From an uncultured Lachnospiraceae bacterium (lineage in GTDB: Bacteria; Bacillota; Clostridia; Lachnospirales; Lachnospiraceae), in assembly GCA_946630035.1 (NCBI GenBank), contig CAMOYN010000002.1:1-32797 (forward strand): DNA of 32,797 bases. The letters are read 5' to 3'. This document shows positions 1 to 8,493 of the stretch, in pieces (position 1 is the first letter of the stretch; every line of letters starts with the position of its first letter). The notes under the pieces are model-generated. The model searched no databases and was not told where the DNA came from. It saw only the letters and a program-made list of their open reading frames with translations. The position numbers were made by a program, and so were the translations under genes.

Positions 1-215
1 TAAAGCATACGCAGAGCCGAATAGCCGATGGCCGTTCCCACCTCCAGCACCCGCCGGGGCTGTACCATCTCCACCATCACTTCCAGAAAAGAGGCAGTCT
101 CTCTCCGGATGATGGGCACATGGTCCCGGACAGCCAGCTGTTCCATCTCCCGCAGCAGGGGAGGGGAATCCGTTTCCAGAGACCGCAGATAGCTTGCCAG
201 ACGTTGTTCATCCAT
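1..215 (-). CDS. O-methyltransferase, N-terminal part (runs off the left window edge)
   Basis: Minus-strand translation from ATG at 215: MDEQRLASYLRSLETDSPPLLREMEQLAVRDHVPIIRRETASFLEVMVEMVQPRRVLEVGTAIGYSALRML; the LEVGTAIGYSA motif is a SAM-binding motif I of the O-methyltransferase (methyltransf_3) type. Open frame to base 1; not in the ORF track. Confidence 0.8.
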   Translation of the reverse strand, partial: MDEQRLASYLRSLETDSPPLLREMEQLAVRDHVPIIRRETASFLEVMVEMVQPRRVLEVGTAIGYSALRML

Positions 216-232
216 CCTGTCGCTCCTCGGTT

Positions 233-664
233 TCAGGCGCCTCCGCCGCTTTGTTTTTTCGGTATCACGTTCTCCGCCTCCGTCTCCGGTTCCACCGACA
301 TGATGGCCACCATCTGACTGATCGACTGAGAGGTGTTCAGTATATAGGTTCCCGGATACACCCGGTACCGGTAGATCCTGGCCTGGACCGCATAGACCCG
401 GCTGTCCCGGATCAGTCCCTTTCGCACCAGGAGGTCTCCCACCTCACCGGAGGACATTCCCTCCGTAATGGTTACGGCAATATCTTTTCCCGGTGCTCCG
501 GTCATGGGACTGGAGTGAAACACAGAGTATCCGAACCGGTAAGCCTCTCTGGAAAAAAACACAGCCAGCAGAACCACCAGTACATAAAATGCCACTCTGG
601 CCGCGATCCGGGTAACCAGAAACAGCGTAGAAAAGCTATTTTCACTGTGATCTCTCCGTGCCAT
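233..664 (-). CDS. Short membrane protein related to the N-terminal region of endolytic transglycosylase MltG/YceG
   Basis: 143 aa, one N-terminal TM segment, then ITEGMSSGEVGDLLVRKGLIRDSRVYAVQARIYRYRVYPGTYILNTSQSISQMVAIMS, resembling the YceG LysM-like region; no catalytic domain. Confidence 0.6.
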   Translation of the reverse strand: MARRDHSENSFSTLFLVTRIAARVAFYVLVVLLAVFFSREAYRFGYSVFHSSPMTGAPGKDIAVTITEGMSSGEVGDLLVRKGLIRDSRVYAVQARIYRYRVYPGTYILNTSQSISQMVAIMSVEPETEAENVIPKKQSGGGA

Positions 665-679
665 AGATCTCCCTCCTGT

Positions 680-2365
680 TTATGCCTCCATGATAATGGG
701 AAGAATCACCGGACTGCGCTTCATGCGTTTCCACAGGAAGTCATTCAGATCATCCCGAATAGTATTCTTGATCTTACTCCAGTCGGTCACATGGCGGTCC
801 TGACAGTGCATAATCGCATTCAGCACCACGGACTGGGCTTCTTCCATCAGTTCTTCATTCTCCCGGACATACACAAATCCCCGGGTGACAATATCCGGAC
901 CGGAGAGCAGCTGATTGGTTCCCCTCTCCAGTACCGCCACCGCGATAATGATTCCGTGCTGGGCCAGCGTCTGGCGGTCTCTCAGCACGATATTACCTAC
1001 ATCGCCCACGCCGAGGCCGTCCACCATCAGACTTCCCACCGGAACCTGGTCCACTACCGCTGCGTAATCCCGGTTCATCTCCAGCACGTCACCGGAGTGG
1101 AGCAGGAAGATATCCTCTTCCGGAATTCCCAGTTCATGCACCATATGGGCATGTTCCTGGCGATGCCGGTGCTCTCCGTGAATCGGAATCGCGTACTTGG
1201 GTTTTGTCAATGCATAGATCAGTTTGATCTCTTCTCTGCAGGCATGGCCGGATACATGGGTATCCTGGAAAATCACATTGGCTCCCAGCTGCTGCAGATC
1301 GTTAATAACCTTCGCTACGGCTTTTTCATTTCCGGGGATCGGTGCCGAGCTCAGAATAATCGTATCCCCCGGTTCAATCTTTACTTTTCTGTGGATATTG
1401 GCAGCCATCCGGGACAGGGAAGCCATCGATTCGCCCTGACTGCCGGTGGTGATCAGGACCGTCTGTTCCTTCGGATACCGTTTCAGGTCTTCGATGGAGA
1501 TCAGACAATGATCCGGAACCTGAATATATCCCAGTTCCACAGCGGCGGAAAGAATATTTACCATACTTCTTCCGTCCACTACCACCTTTTTTCCGTATTT
1601 TGCTGCCGTGTTGATAATCAGCTGCACCCGGCTCACATTGGACGCAAAGGTCGAAACGATGATCCGGCTGTTCTGATTCTCTGCAAACATGGTGTCGATA
1701 TTTTTTCTCACCCACTGTTCCGAGACCGTAAATCCTTCCCGGAAAATATTGGTACTCTCACAGAGCAGTGCCAGCACGCCTTTCTTTCCCAGTTCCGCGA
1801 AGCGGGCCAGATCCGCCGGTTCGCCAAACAGGGGCGTGTAATCGATCTTAAAGTCCCCGGTATGAATCAGGGTTCCCACCGGTGTGCCGATCGCCAGAGC
1901 CGCCGCATCCACGATACTGTGGTTCACACGGATGTATTCCACGGAAAATGCCCCGGCGTTGATGGTCTGGCCGTAGGAAACGACCTTTCTTTTCACTCCG
2001 TCCGGTGCCGGATGTTCCTCCAGCTTTCCTTCTATGATGGCCATGGTCAGCCGGGTTCCATATACCGGCACCGGGACCCGCTGCAGCACATAGGGCAGGG
2101 CGCCGATGTGATCTTCATGACCATGGGTGATGAAAAATGCCTTTACCCGGCTCAGATTCTCTTCCAGCCAGGAGACATCCGGAATCACCAGATCTACTCC
2201 CAGCATATCGTCGTCGGGGAAGGCCAGACCGCAGTCGATGACGATAATACTGTCACCGTATTCCAGTGCGGTCATATTCATGCCAATCTGTTCCAGTCCG
2301 CCCAGCGGAAGGATCCGCAGACGTTCTTTTTTACTTACAGTTTTTTTCTTTCTTGCTTCTGCCAA
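680..2365 (-). CDS. rnj: Ribonuclease J (metallo-beta-lactamase/beta-CASP RNase)
   Basis: 561 aa; LRILPLGGLEQIGMNMTALEYGDSIIVIDCGLAFP, metal-binding THGHEDHIGALPY, ITTGSQGE, PIHGEHRH; RBS aggaggtag upstream. Confidence 0.95.
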   Translation of the reverse strand: MAEARKKKTVSKKERLRILPLGGLEQIGMNMTALEYGDSIIVIDCGLAFPDDDMLGVDLVIPDVSWLEENLSRVKAFFITHGHEDHIGALPYVLQRVPVPVYGTRLTMAIIEGKLEEHPAPDGVKRKVVSYGQTINAGAFSVEYIRVNHSIVDAAALAIGTPVGTLIHTGDFKIDYTPLFGEPADLARFAELGKKGVLALLCESTNIFREGFTVSEQWVRKNIDTMFAENQNSRIIVSTFASNVSRVQLIINTAAKYGKKVVVDGRSMVNILSAAVELGYIQVPDHCLISIEDLKRYPKEQTVLITTGSQGESMASLSRMAANIHRKVKIEPGDTIILSSAPIPGNEKAVAKVINDLQQLGANVIFQDTHVSGHACREEIKLIYALTKPKYAIPIHGEHRHRQEHAHMVHELGIPEEDIFLLHSGDVLEMNRDYAAVVDQVPVGSLMVDGLGVGDVGNIVLRDRQTLAQHGIIIAVAVLERGTNQLLSGPDIVTRGFVYVRENEELMEEAQSVVLNAIMHCQDRHVTDWSKIKNTIRDDLNDFLWKRMKRSPVILPIIMEA

Positions 2366-2381
2366 ATACTACCTCCTCACA

Positions 2382-2443
2382 GGCAAAGACCGCAGTCTGT
2401 CTTTGCCCTGCACTCCAAAAGGACAGGCCTGTACTGCCTGTCC
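2382..2443 (-). promoter_or_regulatory. Two adjacent stem-loops between DUF1292 and rnj (candidate terminator and/or rnj 5' UTR structure)
   Basis: Stem 1 ggcaaagac(2382-2390)/gtctttgcc(2399-2407); stem 2 ggacaggc(2421-2428)/gcctgtcc(2436-2443), followed on the minus strand by CTTTTGG. Confidence 0.6.
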
Positions 2444-2471
2444 AGCATTACTTATTATATCTACACGGCCA

Positions 2472-2738
2472 TCAGCCTTCCAGATCCACATCATCCAGCA
2501 GTTCCGCGAACACGGAGAGCAGGTAGTCCAGTTCTTTTTCGTCTTCTACCATCTCGTAAACTGCTTCCTCTGAATCCTCCTTAGAATGATCTTTCAATAT
2601 ATAGCAGTTTCCGTCGCCCGCAGGCACATCGGCTGCCAGTATATAATCCATCCCTGCCAGGCGGGTACTCTCCAGAACGTACAGCTCCAGTTCTTCCCCG
2701 GCCTCTCCGGTAAATATGATCTTTTCCATCTGGGTCAA
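2472..2738 (-). CDS. DUF1292 domain-containing protein
   Basis: 88 aa acidic protein [38 protein letters not shown]...; small acidic family normally adjacent to ruvX/ireB; overlaps the ruvX stop by 4 nt. Confidence 0.85.
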   Translation of the reverse strand: MTQMEKIIFTGEAGEELELYVLESTRLAGMDYILAADVPAGDGNCYILKDHSKEDSEEAVYEMVEDEKELDYLLSVFAELLDDVDLEG

Positions 2739-3181
2739 ATATCCCCTTCCGTCTCTTCCTGCGCCTTTCCGGAAGCCAAAAATCCTTCCAGAATAAAGGC
2801 GGCAGCCACCTGATCAATCACTTCCTTGCGGTTTTCCCGCCGGATCCCGCTCTCGATCAGCACTTTCTCCGCTGCCACGGTTGTCAGTCTCTCATCCCAC
2901 AGAAAAACCGCCAGACCCGTACGACGGCGCAGCATCTGGGCAAACTCCATCGTCTTTTCGGCCCGTTCTCCCACAGAATAATCCATATTTCTGGGCAATC
3001 CCAGAACAATCTTTTCCACCTGGTACTCCGCGATCAGAGACTCGATCCTGGCCAGTGTTTTGCGCAGTTTGTTTTCTTCCTTCCTCTCGATGGTCAGAAG
3101 AGGCTGCGCCGTCACTCCCAGGGGATCGCTGATCGCCACTCCTACCGTACGCGATCCATAATCCAGCCCAAGAATCCGCAT
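2735..3181 (-). CDS. ruvX: Holliday junction resolvase-like RuvX/YqgF
   Basis: [28 protein letters not shown]..., [26 protein letters not shown]: YqgF motifs. Confidence 0.95.
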   Translation of the reverse strand: MRILGLDYGSRTVGVAISDPLGVTAQPLLTIERKEENKLRKTLARIESLIAEYQVEKIVLGLPRNMDYSVGERAEKTMEFAQMLRRRTGLAVFLWDERLTTVAAEKVLIESGIRRENRKEVIDQVAAAFILEGFLASGKAQEETEGDI

Positions 3182-3188
3182 CCTGCGC

Positions 3189-3452
3189 TTACCTCTGATT
3201 GCGGTAACGAATGTACACCCGCATCAGTTCCTCCAGGATCTCATCTCTCTCCACTTTGGAGATCAGACTTCTTGCGCCACGATAATTTGTGATATATGTA
3301 GGATCTCCCGACATAATATATCCTACCATCTGATTCACAGGATTGTATCCCTTCTCGCTCAATGCATCGTAGACATGCTCCAGCACTTCACTGACCTTCA
3401 GAGGATTATCCTGTACTGCCACAAAATTCTGTGTTCTCTGTAAATCTGACAT
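3189..3452 (-). CDS. ireB: IreB family regulatory phosphoprotein (DUF965)
   Basis: 87 aa; [55 protein letters not shown]; conserved synteny with ruvX. Confidence 0.93.
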   Translation of the reverse strand: MSDLQRTQNFVAVQDNPLKVSEVLEHVYDALSEKGYNPVNQMVGYIMSGDPTYITNYRGARSLISKVERDEILEELMRVYIRYRNQR

Positions 3453-3512
3453 GATACCTCCCTGGCAGCTCCTTCCTGAGCCGCTTATACTGTTGCTTAT
3501 TGTAATACATTA

Positions 3513-4799
3513 TCAGAAAAGGCGCAACCCCAAACTTTTTTCATCCACAAATGTCGTAAAAGGAACACCTGCCCGGTGTCCTTCCTCCGGCACCCACAGT
3601 TTTACATACTCACGGGTGTACCCTTCCAGGCAGGATACCCCCTCCCGCAGGATGCTCTGCTCCGGCAGGAAATCCACTTCCTTCCCCAAAGAGTAACGGC
3701 GGAAGTCCTCCGACTGTCTGGCCGTCAGGTCCAGCAAAATGCGGCTGCGCTCATTTTTGACCGTCTCCGGAATCTGATCCGGCATCTGGTCGGCCCGGGT
3801 CCCTTTTCTCCGGGAATATTTGAAAATATGTGCCTCGTAGAAGCCGATATCCTCCAGAAACTGCCTTGTTTCCTCAAATTCCTCTTCGGTCTCTCCCGGA
3901 AATCCCACAATCACGTCGGTGGTGATGGCAGGATGTTCATAGTACTGCCGCAGGAGATGGCATCGCTCCCGGTATTCCTCCGGGGTATAGTGGCGGTTCA
4001 TTCTTTTCAGCACCGTGGCGGAACCACTCTGCAGGGAGAGATGAAAATGAGGACATACCTTCTCGCAGGAGGCGATCGCTTTCACGAAAGATTCGGTAAT
4101 AATCCTCGGCTCCAGCGACCCCAGACGGATTCTCTGAATTCCCGGGATCTCCGCCAGCGCCAGGATCAGGTCCTTCAGAGGCTCCTCCCCCGGCTCCGGC
4201 CAGTCTTTTCCGTAGGAACTCAGGTGAATACCGGTCAGGACGATCTCACAGAATCCTCGGTCCGCCAGGCGTCCGGCCTCTTCCAGCACGTCCTCTGCCC
4301 TCCGGCTGCGGATTCTCCCCCGCACATAGGGGATCAGGCAGTAACTGCAGAACTGATTGCAACCGTCCTGTATCTTCATAAAGGCCCGGGTGTGCTCGGA
4401 ACTGTCAGAGATCGAGAGGGGCTCATATTCTTTGGGTGCTTTCAGATCCAGAACCGCACTCTGATGCGCTTCGATCAGTTCCCTCAGCCTTCCCTTCTGA
4501 TCATTTCCCACAATCAGATCCGCCACTCCCTCCAGGGCGACCTTCTCCGGATCCGCCTGGGCATAACAGCCGGCGGCCACCACCAGGGCTTTGGGATTCA
4601 TCTTCTTCGCCCGGTGGATCATCTGGCGGGATTTGCGGTCCGCTATATTGGTCACGGTACAGGTATTAATCACGTAGATATCGGCTTTCTCCTCAAAAGG
4701 AACAATCTCATAGCCGGAAGCTGCCATCTGCTGGATCATGGCTTCCGTCTCATAGGAATTGACCTTGCAGCCCAGATTATGAAAAGCAATCTTCGTCAT
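3513..4799 (-). CDS. mtaB: tRNA (N6-threonylcarbamoyladenosine(37)-C2)-methylthiotransferase MtaB (radical SAM)
   Basis: 428 aa; HNLGCKVNSYETEAM, N-terminal UPF0004 cysteines, radical-SAM CNQFCSYCLIPYVRGRIRSR, VGFPGETEEEFEET. Confidence 0.94.
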   Translation of the reverse strand: MTKIAFHNLGCKVNSYETEAMIQQMAASGYEIVPFEEKADIYVINTCTVTNIADRKSRQMIHRAKKMNPKALVVAAGCYAQADPEKVALEGVADLIVGNDQKGRLRELIEAHQSAVLDLKAPKEYEPLSISDSSEHTRAFMKIQDGCNQFCSYCLIPYVRGRIRSRRAEDVLEEAGRLADRGFCEIVLTGIHLSSYGKDWPEPGEEPLKDLILALAEIPGIQRIRLGSLEPRIITESFVKAIASCEKVCPHFHLSLQSGSATVLKRMNRHYTPEEYRERCHLLRQYYEHPAITTDVIVGFPGETEEEFEETRQFLEDIGFYEAHIFKYSRRKGTRADQMPDQIPETVKNERSRILLDLTARQSEDFRRYSLGKEVDFLPEQSILREGVSCLEGYTREYVKLWVPEEGHRAGVPFTTFVDEKSLGLRLF

Positions 4800-4868
4800 A
4801 TTATCCTCCTGTACCTGTTATTACAACCTTATATTTAAAATACTTTTTCTCTTTTTTTCAGAATACTC

Positions 4869-4900
4869 TTGACTTTTGGCCCAATCGATTTTACTATAAT
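4869..4900 (+). promoter_or_regulatory. Possible promoter for the HPr-like gene (suboptimal spacing)
   Basis: TTGACT (4869-4874) and TATAAT (4895-4900), but the spacer is 20 nt, longer than the 16-18 nt optimum. Confidence 0.35.
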
Positions 4901-4950
4901 ATTGATGCAGCTTGTTGCCAGCTCAGTATTTTAAGAAAAGAGGATCAACT

Positions 4951-5184
4951 ATGACAACCGTTCAGATTATGCTCAATTCCATCGATAAGGTTAAAAATTT
5001 CGTCAATGATATCACCCGTTTTGACAGCGACTTCGACCTGGTATCCGGCCGTTATGTCATTGACGCCAAATCCATTATGGGTATCTTCAGCCTGGATCTT
5101 TCCAAGCCGATCAATCTCAGCATCCATTCCGATTCCGATCTGGATCAGATCATGGAGACGCTGAAACCTTATATCATTGAGTAA
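4951..5184 (+). CDS. HPr-like phosphocarrier-family protein lacking the active-site histidine
   Basis: 77 aa from ATG 4951: MTTVQIMLNSIDKVKNFVNDITRFDSDFDLVSGRYVIDAKSIMGIFSLDLSKPINLSIHSDSDLDQIMETLKPYIIE; the FDSDFDL...DAKSIMGIFSL region matches HPr around Ser46; the track's upstream start (4912) is less likely. Confidence 0.8.
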   Translation: MTTVQIMLNSIDKVKNFVNDITRFDSDFDLVSGRYVIDAKSIMGIFSLDLSKPINLSIHSDSDLDQIMETLKPYIIE

Positions 5185-5200
5185 TACCATTCATGCAGGA

Positions 5201-5229
5201 GAGAAGCGCCGAAGCGCTTCTCTTTTTTT
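5201..5229 (+). terminator. Rho-independent terminator of the HPr-like gene
   Basis: gagaagcgc-cgaa-gcgcttctc followed by TTTTTTT. Confidence 0.9.
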
Positions 5230-5282
5230 GTCGGCAAAGCCGACCGCACATAGCGCGCAAGAATCGCAAACGAGTCTTGAAT

Positions 5283-6467
5283 TTATGGTTCGACTACAAT
5301 GGTCTCTACCGTAGACAGGGCCTGCTCCATCAGCGCCGGCATCACTTCTGTCAGTTTTTCTTCCGAATGCTGGATCACCGAAAGTTTCGGCTTTGTGACC
5401 GGATGCTTTGCCACAAAGATGGTGCAGCAATCCTCAAAGGGCTGAATCGACACTTCAAAGGTTCCGATCTTCTCGGATATTTCAATGATCTCCTGTTTGT
5501 CAAAGGCAATCACCGGCCGGAATACCGGCATATGGCAGACCTCGTTGGTGACCGTCAGGCTCTGCATCGTCTGGGATGCCACCTGGCCGATGCTCTCTCC
5601 TGTCACCAGAGCCAGACAGCCGTTTTTCTCTGCCAGTGCCTCTGCGATCTTCATCATATAGCGGCGCATGATGATCGTCAGTTCATCGTGGGGGCATTTT
5701 TCATAGATCGCCAGCTGAATGTCGGTAAAATTCACCACATGCAGCTGGATCGTGCCGCTGTATTTCGCCACCAGACGGGCCAGATCCACCACTTTCTGTT
5801 TCGCTCTTTCGCTGGTGTAGGGCGGGGCGTGGAAATAGACGGCATCCAGCATAACTCCGCGCTTGGCGATCATATAGCCGGCCACCGGGCTGTCGATTCC
5901 GCCGGACAAAAGCAGCATGGCTCTTCCGTTGGTTCCCAGGGGCATGCCGCCGGCCCCGCGAATCACCTCGGTGTAGATATTGATCTCATCCCGCACTTCT
6001 ACCGTCACATAGACATCCGGTTCATGTACATTGACCTTCATGCGAGGGCAGGCATTCAGTATCGCCTCTCCCAGCCTGGCATTCAGCTCGTTGCTGTCCA
6101 TCGGATAGCTTTTTCTGGCACGCCGGGCCATCACCTTAAAGGTGAGATCCTGGTCCGGGTAACGCTCCTGCATATACTCCACCACGGTCCGGGAGAGATC
6201 CTCGAAACCGGTATCTTCGATCTGAATCACCGGGCAGATCCCCACCACACCAAATACATGCTTGAGTGCATCCAGCGCTTCTTCATAATCATACTCGGAA
6301 AGCGCTTTGACATAGATTCTGCCGCTGGTCTTCCACACCTCAAACTCGCCCTCTACGCGCTGCATCTTCTGTGCCAGCTGAGAGACCAGTTTGTCTTCAA
6401 ATATATACCGGTTTTTCCCTTTTACCGCGATTTCCGCATATTTAATCAAAAACAGCTGAAATTTCAT
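5283..6467 (-). CDS. thiI: tRNA 4-thiouridine synthase ThiI (no C-terminal rhodanese domain)
   Basis: MKFQLFLIKYAEIAVKGKNRYIFEDKL, THUMP domain, PP-loop LLLSGGIDSPVAGYMIAKRG; start chosen at MKFQ (6467). Confidence 0.95.
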   Translation of the reverse strand: MKFQLFLIKYAEIAVKGKNRYIFEDKLVSQLAQKMQRVEGEFEVWKTSGRIYVKALSEYDYEEALDALKHVFGVVGICPVIQIEDTGFEDLSRTVVEYMQERYPDQDLTFKVMARRARKSYPMDSNELNARLGEAILNACPRMKVNVHEPDVYVTVEVRDEINIYTEVIRGAGGMPLGTNGRAMLLLSGGIDSPVAGYMIAKRGVMLDAVYFHAPPYTSERAKQKVVDLARLVAKYSGTIQLHVVNFTDIQLAIYEKCPHDELTIIMRRYMMKIAEALAEKNGCLALVTGESIGQVASQTMQSLTVTNEVCHMPVFRPVIAFDKQEIIEISEKIGTFEVSIQPFEDCCTIFVAKHPVTKPKLSVIQHSEEKLTEVMPALMEQALSTVETIVVEP

Positions 6468-6487
6468 TCTTGTCCTCCGAGTCTCTC

Positions 6488-7648
6488 TCATTTTCTCACA
6501 AACCGTCTCAGAACCGGAAGCACTTTTCCCAGCACCTGGAGGGTTTCATCGATCTCTTCTTCTGTGTTGTAGATTCCCAGGCTGAAGCGAATCGTGGAAT
6601 CCAGCAGCTGCCGGTCCATATGAATCGCCGTCAGGGTCTCACTGGGATGTTTTTTCCCGTTGGAGGCACAGGCCGATCCCGCCGACACACAGATTCCGGC
6701 TTCTTCCAGACTGTGAAGCAGCACCTCACTGCGCACGCCGGCAAAGCTGGCGCTTACGATCTGGGGCGCCCGGGCACTTCCCTCCGGCCCGTTGCTCGTT
6801 ACGTCGGGCAGCTGTTTCAGGCCCTCCGTCAGACGGTCCCGCAGGCGGATCATCTCCTGCCGGTGTTTTTCCTGATTCCGGTACATATAATCGGCTGCCA
6901 CTCCCAGGCCGACAATGCCGGGGACATTCTCTGTGCCGGAGCGCAGATTCTTCTGCTGCCCTCCCCCGTACATCAGCGGGGGCAGTTTCACTCCGTCCCG
7001 GATATACAGAAATCCGCAGCCCTTCGGCCCATGAATCTTATGGCCGCTGACCGACATCAGATCCACTCCCATCGTATGGGGGCGGATCGGCAGTTTCCCG
7101 TAGGCCTGAACCGCATCTACGTGAAAGAGGATCTTCCGGTTCTGCCGGGAAAGGATCTTCCCGATCTCCTCGATGGGCTCCACGGCACCGATCTCATTGT
7201 TTACCATCATCACGGAAACCAGCACGGTCTCCGGCCGGATCGCCTGCTCCAGCTCCTCCGGAGATATCAGCCCGGTACGGTCCACCGGCAGCCGGGTCAC
7301 CGAAAAGCCCTGGCTCTCCAGCCAGTCAGCGGTTCTGCCGATGGAGGGATGCTCGATGGCCGTGGTAATCATATGATTTCCGCTTCGTTTCATCGCCTGC
7401 ATCACCCCCAGCAGAGCCTGGTTGTTGGACTCCGTCCCTCCGGAGGTAAACAGGATCTCCTTTTCTGACACATGCAGTGTCTGCGCGATCTGCTCCCGGG
7501 ATTTCCTCACCAGATTCTCGGCGGAAAAGCCTTTCATATGCATGGAAGAAGGATTCCCGTAGTCCTCCAGCATGGCCCGGCTCACGGCCTCCGCCACTTC
7601 CGGCAGAGCTCTGGTCGTCGCAGAATTATCCAGGTATATTTCTCTCAT
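6488..7648 (-). CDS. Cysteine desulfurase (NifS/IscS type, class V aminotransferase)
   Basis: MREIYLDNSATTRALPEV, SGGTESNNQALLG, HVDAVQAYGK, SGHKIHGPKGCGFLYI, VSAGSACASNGKKHPSETL; adjacent to thiI. Confidence 0.94.
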   Translation of the reverse strand: MREIYLDNSATTRALPEVAEAVSRAMLEDYGNPSSMHMKGFSAENLVRKSREQIAQTLHVSEKEILFTSGGTESNNQALLGVMQAMKRSGNHMITTAIEHPSIGRTADWLESQGFSVTRLPVDRTGLISPEELEQAIRPETVLVSVMMVNNEIGAVEPIEEIGKILSRQNRKILFHVDAVQAYGKLPIRPHTMGVDLMSVSGHKIHGPKGCGFLYIRDGVKLPPLMYGGGQQKNLRSGTENVPGIVGLGVAADYMYRNQEKHRQEMIRLRDRLTEGLKQLPDVTSNGPEGSARAPQIVSASFAGVRSEVLLHSLEEAGICVSAGSACASNGKKHPSETLTAIHMDRQLLDSTIRFSLGIYNTEEEIDETLQVLGKVLPVLRRFVRK

Positions 7649-8402
7649 GTTCTTCTCTTTCCTCTCTGGCAATCTCCAGAGCAGCCATGCAGAGGGTAAG
7701 GGCTGCCGGTCCGGCGGTCTCCGTCCGCAGGATCCGCCGTCCCAGACTGATCACCTTTGCCCCTGCGGCCTGCAGTGCTTCTACTTCGGAAGGCTCCAGC
7801 CCTCCCTCCGGTCCGATCACGATTCCGATATTCATCCCCGGGGTCAGCGTCCTGAGGACATCCCGGACCTCCCGCATACCTCTGGCATTTTCATAGGGGA
7901 CCAGCAGCAGATCCAGGGAGGAAGCCTCTTCCAGCATCCCCCGCATATCACATACTTCCGCCACTTCCGGTATGATCCGCCGGCCGCACTGCTTGGCAGC
8001 GCTCTCCGAGATCCGGTTCCATCGCGCTGCTTTTTCTTTCTTTTTCTTCGGATCGATCCTTGCCACAGACCGCTTCATCGCCACCGGTACGATGCGCCAG
8101 GCTCCCAGCTCCACCGATTTCTGAATGATATGTTCCAGTTTATCCGATTTCGGCACGCCCTGATACAGCGTCAGTCTGGCCGGCAGTTCTGCATCCTCGA
8201 CTTCTTCGGGAAGCACTTCCGCCAGGACCTCCTCATCTCTCAGTTCCCGGATCCGGCAGTAAAAATCCCTGTCCTCTCCGTTGCTGATTACCACAGTTTC
8301 TCCCGGTTTCATCCGCAGGACGTTCTTAATATGATTCACATCCCCGCCGGTGATAGAAATGATGGGGCCGTCGCCCGCCCCCGGCACAAAAAAATGATAC
8401 AT
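7626..8402 (-). CDS. rsmE: 16S rRNA (uracil(1498)-N(3))-methyltransferase RsmE
   Basis: MYHFFVPGAGDGPIISITGGDVNHIKNVLRMKPGE, YQGVPKSDKLEHIIQKSVELGAWRIVPV, IGPEGGLEPSEVEAL, SLGRRILRTETAGPAAL. An alternative GTG start lies at 8426. Confidence 0.94.
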   Translation of the reverse strand: MYHFFVPGAGDGPIISITGGDVNHIKNVLRMKPGETVVISNGEDRDFYCRIRELRDEEVLAEVLPEEVEDAELPARLTLYQGVPKSDKLEHIIQKSVELGAWRIVPVAMKRSVARIDPKKKKEKAARWNRISESAAKQCGRRIIPEVAEVCDMRGMLEEASSLDLLLVPYENARGMREVRDVLRTLTPGMNIGIVIGPEGGLEPSEVEALQAAGAKVISLGRRILRTETAGPAALTLCMAALEIAREEREEHERNIPG

Positions 8403-8416
8403 ATGATTCACAAATT

Positions 8417-8440
8417 GGGAGAGCACGTCTGTGCTCTCCC
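8417..8440 (-). promoter_or_regulatory. 10-bp hairpin immediately upstream of (or overlapping the start of) rsmE
   Basis: gggagagcac-gtct-gtgctctccc, perfect stem, between ftsZ and rsmE. Confidence 0.55.
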
Positions 8441-8493
8441 ATCTATGCTAAGGTTTGAACTTGCTTCCTATGACAAAACAGAATCCTGCCGGA

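Noticed and set aside
194-2584. 796-aa plus-strand ORF
   Set aside because: Antisense to rnj, DUF1292 and the MltG-like gene; translation is His/Arg/Gln-rich without recognisable motifs; produced by the codon bias of the minus-strand genes.
3576-4838. 420-aa plus-strand ORF
   Set aside because: Antisense shadow of mtaB, no family motifs.
5193-6572. 459-aa plus-strand ORF
   Set aside because: Antisense to thiI, His-rich composition, no motifs.
6470-7468. 332-aa plus-strand ORF
   Set aside because: Antisense to the cysteine desulfurase gene.
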